NCBI GenBank assembly: GCA_035236585.1
Contig: CP141139.1
Location: 17,500,990-17,564,989, forward strand
Source: Warburgia ugandensis
Lineage: Eukaryota > Streptophyta > Magnoliopsida > Canellales > Canellaceae
Length of the DNA stretch: 64,000 nt
Direction of reading: 5' to 3'
Made by a program: the position numbers and the translations under genes. The notes under the pieces are model-generated. The model was not told the DNA's origin and searched no databases. It worked only from the letters and a program-made list of their open reading frames with translations. Numbering within the stretch: position 1 is the stretch's first letter; each line of letters opens with the position of its first letter. Below are positions 45,741-54,916 of this stretch, one piece after another.

Positions 45741-46899
45741 TTACACATGGTTTATTCCTTCATTACCAATCTGTGAGTGTGACTATGAAGTCTATGATGT
45801 GCCAGATTTCCAAAGGGACTACCGCTGACAGGGACTGATAGCCTTCTTTCCTCCAATTCCAAACTGGCAAGTGGCAAGTGTGGCAACTGGAGTTAATGAA
45901 AGTTGAAACTTACACTTCAATCATTTGTCAAATATTTTGAGTCATTTTCCTTGATCTTTCATAGATCTAAGCAAAGAAAGGTATGTATTTACGAATTTTT
46001 GCATCTGTAATTTCGTATACAATTCTGTAAAAAAAAGTAAAAAGGAATAAAAGAACACAATCTAATAAAAAAAACATGTCTGGTTTCTCTAATCCTTTCC
46101 TTGAATTTGTTATGTCATTTCATTCTCAAACACCTATTTCTCATATTTCAATTTATGTTGTCTTTCATTTGGGTCTGGAAATGGGGTTTGTTGGGAAAAA
46201 GATGGATGAGCCAAAAAAATTGGAGCTGGAATGGGAGATAGGTTCTCTCACGGAAAAACCAAACATATAAAGGTTCTGACTTTACCCATAGTGCTGATAG
46301 ATAGGTCTTAAAGAACTGCATCTACTCAAATAGTTAGTAGCTTGCACATATAACTATTAGCTTCTTGAGGAATATGAAAAAACTTTCCCAGAAAGTAGTG
46401 ACTCCCTGTATTGACACTTGATAGGAGGACAACCATCATATTATGCTTGAGAAAAATAAGTATTTGGAAGTTTCATCATTCATGTAGTGACCTTCCTACC
46501 TATAGTTCAAAAATAAGTATTTGGAAGTTTCAGCTAGGAAGTTTTTCCCATTTTCTAGATGGTTCTCAAATTAGAAAGCCCCAAAACTCTTCCCAGAGGA
46601 AGGCCAACCAAACCAATGTCACGATACTGAAATCTTCTTCTACATTAAAAGGGTAATGATATGCTAATTGTTCAATCAGTGATAAACTTCTACTTTTAAG
46701 TAACTGAATTGAATTTTATCATAAATTTCAGATTGAGTTCATGTAGTACATGTCTTCATGGACAGTTGTTAAATAAAAACATTGACCAAATCAAGCATAA
46801 ACTGAGATTGTAAATCCTCCTCTATGAATCTATGATCAAACTGTAAAAACACTTTCCACTTTTCTTATCTAATTGTAGTCATTTTTATTTGTGAAGTAA
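45741..46899. other. Spacer before the Transposase_24-type gene
   Basis: The first coding exon of the rightward gene may start in this spacer, but I cannot fix it. The 64-codon frame at 46076-46270 shows no known domain. A 23-bp direct repeat, 'aaaataagtatttggaagtt' plus 'tca', occurs near 46454 and 46509. Confidence 0.4.
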
Positions 46900-49800
46900 A
46901 CATAGAGCAAGTAGAAGAGGTAGGAGAGGTATAAGTAGAACAATTACAACACACAGAAGCAGAACAATCAAGGCTATCAAGTACATGTCCATCACCATCA
47001 GTAACACCACCAGTCAGTGTCAAGAGAAAGGTCAGGGGAGGGAGTCAACACAAATGGATCATCTAAATAAGAGAACCTCAGTTGGAATAAAAGAAACGGT
47101 ACAATTCAACACTAAAGGCCAACCGATTGGTGGTACTGCACATGCCTATGCTAACTTCATATGTTGCATTGTTAGAAGACTTATGCCAGTATCAGTGGCT
47201 GATTGAAGACTTGTATCGTCACAAGTCAAAGATTCAATATGGGAAATGGTTAAGGTATGTAAATTCTTCCTACATATAACATAATATGTCCTTTATATTT
47301 TGTTTTTGTTTGCATATGAATCACGATAAGATACACAAAGTTGCTACAATACTCACTAGTAAGTTAGTCACTTTAACATGCTTCTTCTTTTGTTTTGTAG
47401 TCTGCCTTTGACGTATCTGATGAGTGCAAGAAGCAAGCATTGCTAGGAGCTGGTGAAGCTTGGAGGAAATGAAAGAGTGAGCTTGCAAGGAAGTACATAC
47501 TTCCAAATTCCCATGATCCTTCTCCGCTTAACATGGTCCCTCAGTTGTATTCCTGCTTCATTGACCAGAAAGCATGGAATCAATTTGTACAATATAGGCT
47601 ATCTCCTGATTTTGAGGTAATCATAACTTGAACTAACCAAGCTAAATTTTGATTCTTGTAATTATTATAATTGATTGTATTTTGATCACATTACTTTGAT
47701 GTCCAAGCAAAGCGTATAAAAGGACAGAAGGTGCGTGCACAAAACCATACGCTGCACCACCTTTCAAGGGTTGGCTATGCACAATTAGAGGCAGATATAG
47801 TAAGTATATCATGTCACATTCCATTTGTCTAATCATAGTAGATTTTTATTTATTAACTCTGACTTAGTGTCTCTTATTACTGCAAAAGAAGCCTGGGACA
47901 ACAGAGCCCATCAACCGTGCTATTATATGGAAAATGGCACATTCAAAATGGTGTAACTCCCATACCTTTGCCAACGAGACAACTGCAACAATTGTTTCAA
48001 GAATTGTAAGCGGTTTAAGACTTTAAGTTTTATGCTTTTACTTTATCTGCATACTGCCTAGTTAAATACTTTTATACCCTTGCATAGTATATTATTTAAA
48101 TATTACATATATAATAGTGATTTTATCATGTTATGATCTTCATGTGTGCAGGAAGAGTTGACCCAAGAGAGTGCATGTGCAACTACAGGGACTCTTAGCA
48201 GCACTACTGCAAAGGGGGACATCCTGTATAGGCCAATGGGCAACAAGAATGAGCACCCTACCCGAGTAAGGGGCCAAGGTCGAGGTGTTGTTCCTTCCAA
48301 ATTCTTTCCCAAACAAAAGGCTCTTACGCTACAAGAATTCGAAGAATGGAAGAAGCAAACATTTGTGAAGATATATAGCAAGATCAAAGATCAACTGTTG
48401 AAGGAACTCTAAGGTGGCAGAAGAACCTAATGTGAGGATGTTGGTGGCCCTCAAGCTGAAGCTCAACCTCAAGTTTAACCACCCTAATTTAATAATAGCT
48501 GCACTCCTACTCCTAGTCCTCCATCAGATGAAGAGGTGGCAGAACAAGTACTTGAATGTGATGTCCCAATTAGTGAGGTATGTATATTGACTTGTTTAGT
48601 TTTACAATGTTACTTATTTACTAACCTTTTTAGTTTACATTACATTACTAATTATTATATATATATATGTCATTTCTCAAATACAGGTGGGTCAGTGCAT
48701 GTTGCAGCTACATACATCTGAGAACCATGTGGCTGTGACAACATTGTACGAGGTTTGGCCCATGACTTCCGCCACCTTGCATGGTAAGTTGATGCCTCCA
48801 CACACTAAGCCTGTGTGCATCACTGCTACCATTCAACTAGATGCTCCCCTTCCATTTCCAGTCGAAGGGGATGATGTTGAAATTGTTGGGGATGCAATTG
48901 GATATCATGTGTGTTGGCTAGAGAAACACATAAAACTAATGATATCTAATTCCAAGGTACATATATGCTAACTGTAGTCATGGCTTTATTTTCTCTTACC
49001 TTTTTTTAAGTCGTCCTAAATTGTTCATTGATTAATATTGTTTGCAACATGTCGGATCACCAAAAGCAGCACAAGGGCCAATTGAAGCAAACCTTGCTGC
49101 TGGCAAATTCTAGCTTAGTGGCAAGTGTAGCCACATCCCAGCCTTCTGGCCCTTCCCAGGTAGTACTAGTTCTATATTTTTGCATAGTTGTATCATGTTA
49201 CATGTGAACTTGAACAATGCAACAACTAACAAGTTCAAAGCACTTGTTAGGTGCTCACTACTCACAAGTCAGTAGTTACAGTGTTATAGTATAAAATATT
49301 CTAATTTTACCTCACTGTGTCTCTTCTTTTATATCTGCTAGTATATCAGTATATGTTGTATATATTCATTACTAATTTCTAAAATATTACATGATTACAT
49401 CTATAGTGTAGGATCAGGTAGAGGTTCCACCTAATACATCTCCATTCTTAAGGGTCCTGTACAGACTAGCCAATGAAGGCAACACAAATACAATGAACCC
49501 TGTAAGGATAGAGGCAGGTGTGCTAACGATGTGGTTGAGGTTTCACTCTTCAAGGAAGACGTCTTAGCCATATGTAATATTGATCAATTGGAGTACATGC
49601 GCATCATAGTCTATATAAGGTACGTCGTGTATCTGCTATATTAAAGTTAAGACTTATGAATCAATGTAACATTACTTAATACTTGCTTTTTTAATAAAAC
49701 TTAATAATTATTTGACATTAACCCAAATTCCAAATGCAGGTATTTGCATGATAGCTTGCAAATACTAGAGGTCAAGGACATTTACAATTTCCTTGACCCT

Positions 49801-50689
49801 TCTCTTGTCTTTCAATTGGACTATTTTCCTAAGGACAAACAAAATGAAGATATCATTCATGGTCTCATGAGTTGTGCGAAGGGGCAAGCCTTACTAATTC
49901 CCTACAATAGCGGGTATCTTATAACATAGGTTGCTTAATTATGCCATTTTAATTTCACAATTCATACACATGAATACTATATCAGTTAAGATTAGTGAAA
50001 ATTTAATTGAATTGTTATTTTTATAGGTCCTATTGCATGTTGCTAGCTTTGGATGTGCATGGTGGCCATGCAATTTTTATTTATTCATGTGGAGCACACA
50101 TTCAGGAACACCTAATGGAAATTATAAATAAGTAAGTCTTTATTATTCCTTTTATTATAATATAACTACTCACCTTTCAACTATAATAATTTTCATAATC
50201 TAATGCTTTTCAATTATATGTGTGTAGAGCATTGTATAAATGGGATAAGAGGGAAGAAGGCATTTACCACCCACCAAAACTCAACTGGAAGAAAGCTAAG
50301 GTACGATTTACAGTTTACTAATTACTACTCTTTAGACTCTTTGATATAATTTTAAGCCTGAACTTATTGAAATTTATATTTTAAAACTTTTCTGTTGTCT
50401 TTGGTGGCATTGTGAGTGTGGATATTATGTTTTTAGATACATGAGAACCCTCATTCGCAATAGAGTTATAGTCTCACAATTGAGAAAGGTAACACTTAGA
50501 CTTACTTACCAATGTTACCCTTTTGATTTGTATATTTTCTGATTGAATCCAAGATTACATGTTTGATCTCTGAACTAAGTTATTATATGTTTCTTATAGG
50601 TGGATTTGGGAACCAAGAGTTACTCCCAGTTGGATCTAGATGATATTAGAATGGAATGGATATATCATATTATGAATTTTAATTTGTAG
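46900..50689 (+). pseudogene. Transposase_24 / DUF8039 / Ulp1-type transposon gene, inactivated
   Basis: Exons with GT/AG borders: about 46900-47254, 47401-47616, ~47700-47799, 47889-48005, 48152-48577, 48687-48956, ~49410-49619, 49740-49913, 50027-50131, 50228-50300, ~50405-50488 and 50600-50689. The Transposase_24 part reads ETVQFNTKGQPIGG, AHAYANFICCIVRRLMPV, LARKYILPNSHD, then SRVGYAQLEADI and RVRGQGRGVVPSKFF. The exon at 48687 resembles the DUF8039-like region. The last exons resemble a Ulp1 (C48) protease, keeping ECGYYVFRYMRTLIRN with the Cys but with Tyr-Cys where the family has His-Trp. Several Trp codons have become TGA (47205, 47471) and more stops lie after 48410. Such genes normally accompany CACTA or Mutator-like transposons. 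Confidence 0.8.
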
Positions 50690-50837
50690 TTCAATGATGT
50701 AAATGAATGTATATTATCATTCATGTATATATATTTTACTCAAATATAATACAAAGATCAGTTCATTTCAATGGATGTGTTCTATTTTTCTTTTGATTGA
50801 AGTACACTGTATCAATGTATGTGCTTTCTTTATTTCA

Positions 50838-51606
50838 AACTTTTAAATTTCAATGATGTGATTGTGAAGTTGGTGTTTTGATCAGCAGATGGGTTGATCA
50901 TCAACTTTCAATGATGGCTTAGATCAGCAGATGAGTTGTATTGTATCATGTACATACAGTTTGTCTACAGATATAGTATGAGTGGTTGATATCATGTATT
51001 GGAGAGGGAGGCATATATGGAGGTTGATAATTGAAATTACTGATATATACTGAAGTTGTAGATATGATTTATATGAATATGATACCAAAAAACTTTTAAA
51101 TTTCAATGATGTGATTGTGAAGTTGGTGTTTTGATCAGTAGATGGGTTGATCATCAATTTTCAATGATGGCTTAGATCAGCAGATGGGTTGTATTGTATC
51201 ATGTACATATAGTCTATCTACAGATACAGTATGGGTGGTTGATATCATGTATTAGAGAGGGAGGCATATATGGAGGTTGATGATTGAAATTACTGATATA
51301 TACTGAAGTTGTAGATATGATTCATATGAATATGATACCAAAAAGCTTTCAAATTTCAATGATGTGATTATGAAGTTGGTGTTTTGATCAGCAGATGGGT
51401 TGATCATCAATTTTCAATGATGGCTTAGATCAGCAGATAGGTTGTATTGTATCATGTATGAACATACAGTCTACAGATACAGTATGAGTGGTTGATATCA
51501 TGTATTATCATATATTGGAGAGGGAGGCATATATGGAGGTTGATATTTGAAATTACTGATATATACTAAGTTGTAGATATGATTCATATGAATATGATAC
51601 CAAAAT
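50838..51606. repeat. 253-bp tandem repeat, three units
   Basis: Units start at 50838, 51091 and 51343, each opening 'aa(c/g)ttttaaatttcaatg' or close to it and ending 'gaatatgataccaaaa'. Each contains 'ggttgatcatcaa' and 'ggagagggaggcatatatgg'. Differences are few, with small insertions in unit 3. The repeat lies just after the Ulp1-type gene. The minus-strand frames here are incidental. Confidence 0.95.
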
Positions 51607-51634
51607 AGAAACAAATTTATACCCAAATAATGAC

Positions 51635-51885
51635 AAATAAGACGGTTCCAGAAAAACCGTCCTATATAACTTAGTAATATAGGACAGTTTCTCAATAACC
51701 GTCCTATATAACTAGTAATATAGGACGGTTTGTGAATAGCCGTCCTATATATAACTAGTAATATAAGACGGTTTGTGAATAGCCATCCTATATATAACTA
51801 GTAATATAGGACAGTTTGTGAATAGCCGTCCTATATAACTAGTACTATAGGATGGTTACTCATGAACTGTCCTATATTTCAACCA
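51635..51885. repeat. GGACGGTT inverted-motif array 3 (right subterminal)
   Basis: About five facing pairs of 'aatataggacggttt' and 'gccgtcctatata' are arranged regularly with 'actagtaata' spacers. The array lies 220-470 bp inside the right end, mirroring array 1. Confidence 0.92.
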
Positions 51886-52105
51886 TTCCATATCAAACGT
51901 GTCAAGGTGATAAGTAAATAGGTCGCGTGTCAAGCAGGTCAACACGGCGGGTCAATTTCATTGACTCGAACACGACACGATTTTTGGCATGTCATTTTTG
52001 GGTCACTCGAAAATGAAACGAACACGATAAGACTCGACCCGAACCTGCTAAATTCGTGTCGGGTTCAAGTCGTGTTATCGTGTCGTGTCATATTTTGTTG
52101 CCCCT

Positions 52106-52360
52106 AGATAAGAATCAGCTGGTTTGAAATACCTTTAAACACCACACCCATATATGATAAGCAAATTTACCACTGAGCAGCAAATCATCAGATGTTTGGC
52201 TTTCCTGTTTGCATAAATAACGTCGACTAACCAAGTTTCAGCCTCTTCTTTGAAGAGCTTCATCCGGTAGGAATTTTCTATGACCAGAAATCCAAAAAAA
52301 GGCCAAAATTTGAGAGGAGCCAGCAGGGACCAAATCCCAGCTCTAGGAATCACTTAGATC
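52106..52360 (-). mobile_element. L1-clade LINE remnant, zinc-knuckle (zf-RVT) part
   Basis: The minus strand reads LPDEALQRRG, stop, NLVSRRYLCKQESQTSDDLL and KFAYHIWVWCLK (52260-52135), preceded in another frame by IWSLLAPLKFWPFFGF. This is the zf-RVT region that follows the reverse transcriptase in plant L1 LINEs. The next part of the same LINE is at 41184-41848, across the hAT-like insert. Confidence 0.75.
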
Positions 52361-54050
52361 CATGAATCTTAGTCAAAGACTAATAAAAAGACCTTGCAAA
52401 TAACTCAACTGAAGGATTAGGCTTCCAGATTCTGTTGTCATCTTTGTTAGGTGTAACAGGGGCGACTCAAATGCCTTCACAGTTCGACTCCAACAATAGC
52501 GACCGGTTTTTGCGCGACTCTGGCAACTCTGACCGCGGTCTTTCTGCCGCTCCGGCATTGGCGACTTGGGAGAGGTATCTCTCTCTATCACATTCTCTCA
52601 ATCTGATATAGATTTTCAGACACTTCCCGAATTGAGTAGCTATTTTCCTTGTATTTTATCATGTTGTGTTGTAATTCTGTCATTTTGGGGGGGTTTGGAG
52701 ATGTGGGTTTTGTCGAAGACAAGGTTGATTCAGGTCTAACACTTCTTTTTTCTATGGTCTTCTTCTGGATTTATGATTCTAGGATTTGTGGTGGGTTTTG
52801 TTTGATTGAGTGGTTTGAGGAGTTCTAGGGAGTTGGTCTGATCTTGTAGAAATTTTGCTTGTGTGATTGTTGGAACAATGCATGGGTCTGGTTTGATTAG
52901 CTCCAAAATTTTGTTTGATCATCATTCTATTGCTTTGCTCAGAACCTAAGTTGGAGATGGTTGTTTATCTTTCAGTCATATGGAGCTTTCCCCCCTCAAA
53001 TGTTTGATCGAATGGAACAGACGGAAATTGTCTTTGTTTAAGCAACTGAAAGATATACAGCCTTGATGATTAGTCAATGTGTGATGTGCTTGTCAAACTG
53101 TTGATTCTTTTAACTTCCTATATGCTGAGCTGAACTGTTCCCACCAACAAATTATGTATGTGAATATAACATCTTCAAGACTGCTTGTCATGCATGCCTT
53201 CTGTAGTAGCTAATTGTTGTTTTGAGTAATTTTCTTCACCTGTTTATGGACACGTCTGGATAAATGTATTGGCAGAAACTGCTACAGCTCATTGGTCGTG
53301 AAATGTAGGAAAGTGCAGGGTCTTGTCTTTTGCTCATTTGGTTTGTTTAAGGACTGTGGATCTTTGAATGCCACGGTTTCTGTCCAAGGAGATCCATTGA
53401 GCAGTCGTTTGAGGGCTAGAGTTTGAACGAGCAGTCATTTAAGAGAGTTTATAATCTAGCTTGTCAAATTTGATCAAGTGTTTGTTTGATGTGGATCTTT
53501 ACCACAGTATGGACTATATGTTATAATGAACTGTTTTCAAGCATGTAATTACTTGAATGAAACTGCAATTTGAAACTATGGATAACTGTATCTGTTATTG
53601 AGCAGGTTGTATGTATTTATTTATTTATATAACTTTTCTGAATTTTTGCCTACTTTTGCTCTCTTTCCCAACCTTTTCTCCTCGCCCACTTTTTCAAAGT
53701 TCTCCGAATTCTTCCTAACTCTTTGCTGTCTTTTTGTTGATTCATCTGACTTTTTCCGAATTTTCTTACTTTTTCCCTGCCAAAATTTTTCCTAATCCGT
53801 ACTTTGTGACTATGGTTCACACCTATAAATATGACTAAAATTATGCTATCTTTTAAATCTAGCATAAGCACATATTTTTCTCTTGCATTGTGCATGGATT
53901 TCTTTGTTTAGTTTCTTGTTCACCAGGACATTTCTAGGGGATAGTAATTGTGCCATTTGTAGCACTTAGTCCATAAAGATCTAGGCTAACTCTTTGTATT
54001 CAGCTTTTGTTTACTATTACAACATTTTTCACTTTAGATTTTGGTTGCTC
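52361..54050. other. Intergenic region left of the PPR cluster
   Basis: A locally GC-richer stretch at 52440-52570 contains 'gcgactctggcaactctgac' wording of unknown nature; it may be a 5' leader or repeat end. The rest is AT-rich without a recognisable gene. Confidence 0.4.
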
Positions 54051-54064
54051 TTATAGTATGTCAC

Positions 54065-54259
54065 TCAAAGGGGAGCATTGGCGCAATGGTAGAGTTGTCG
54101 TCGTGTGACCTTGAGGTCACAGATCCGAAGTGTGAAAACAGCTTGTCGCAAAAAATGCAAGGTTCTTACTGCATATTATAAACTCTTGTGGTCTGCCCCT
54201 TCCCTGGACCCTAGGAACTTCATGTACCTGGCTGCCTTATTTTTTCCTTTTTTCACTTT
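54065..54259 (+). mobile_element. Au-type SINE, full length
   Basis: A 15-bp duplication with one mismatch, ttatagtatgtSact, lies at 54051-54065 and 54260-54274. The head 'ggggagcattggcgcaatgg' is very close to the family's tRNA-like start. 'gaccttgaggtcaca' follows, and the end is 'tggctgcctta' plus a T-rich tail. Confidence 0.88.
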
Positions 54260-54360
54260 TTATAGTATGTGACTGTATGCAGTGTTTGTTGCAATGCAAA
54301 CACGAAAATAGGTATCGTTACTAGCTAATAGCCTCAGTTGTATCAATATAGGTCGACGAT

Positions 54361-54386
54361 TTATATATATATATATATATATATAT
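54361..54386. repeat. (TA)n microsatellite
   Basis: About 12 TA units lie upstream of the PPR gene. Confidence 0.9.
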
Positions 54387-54583
54387 CAAGAGCTAGTTCT
54401 TCTTTTCCATTTTTCTCAATGTTTGGAAACTTTCATAGGTCCGGGCTTTTCGCCGGTAATGGCAGAAACAAATCCCATACTCGATGTATACTGGCGGTTG
54501 ATTTTGCTAGTGTGCAGATTTCTCTGGAAAATATTAAATACTGTGCCGGTAGAATGGTGACAGTTTTAGAACCAGTAAAATTA

Positions 54584-54660
54584 TTTAATAAAAAAAAGGC
54601 AGTCAATAAACAAAGCTCCTGTATATACGTGATCCGGGGAAGGGCTGACTACAAACAGTA
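54584..54660 (-). mobile_element. SINE 3'-end fragment
   Basis: The complement of the SINE end is recognisable: 'aaaaaaaggcagtcaataaa', 'caaagctcctgtatatacg' and 'gatccggggaagggctgac'. The upstream half is absent. A (TAAAA)n run follows at 54671-54695. Confidence 0.65.
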
Positions 54661-54916
54661 CAATTATTTATAAAATAAAATAAAATAAAATAAAGAGCCT
54701 ATTACCGGCGCATTAGATAATGAGAGCAAGCCATCACTGAAGCTGGTCGGTTTCCAAGGTGGTTCCGTTACCGCCGGTAAAATCCTGAAAGTGCCAGTTC
54801 TGCTGGCGGAGTTGGAAAAATATCATTGGTGCTAATTTTTATCCTGGCGGTGCCAGGTTCCGCCGGTATTACTCTTTTTTCCGTCGTCCCAAGCGGTCTT
54901 CATTTCTGCTACATTT

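Larger units (their letters stand above)
41849..52105. mobile_element. 10.26-kb chimeric hAT-like element with two gene modules
   Basis: An exact 8-bp duplication, AGATAAGA, stands at 41841-41848 and 52106-52113, as expected of hAT insertion. The ends are CTAGGGGTGGCAA and TTGTTGCCCCT (inverted partners), followed on each side by about 200 bp packed with 'cgtgtcg', 'gacacga' and 'gggtc' words. Inside, left to right, are a GGACGGTT array, a broken hAT transposase (minus strand), a second array, a broken Transposase_24/Ulp1-type gene (plus strand), a 253-bp tandem repeat, and a third array. No separate CACTA or Mutator ends were found around the right-hand gene. Both genes carry stops, so this copy is not autonomous now. 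Whether the two modules moved as one unit or were nested is the open question. Confidence 0.75.
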
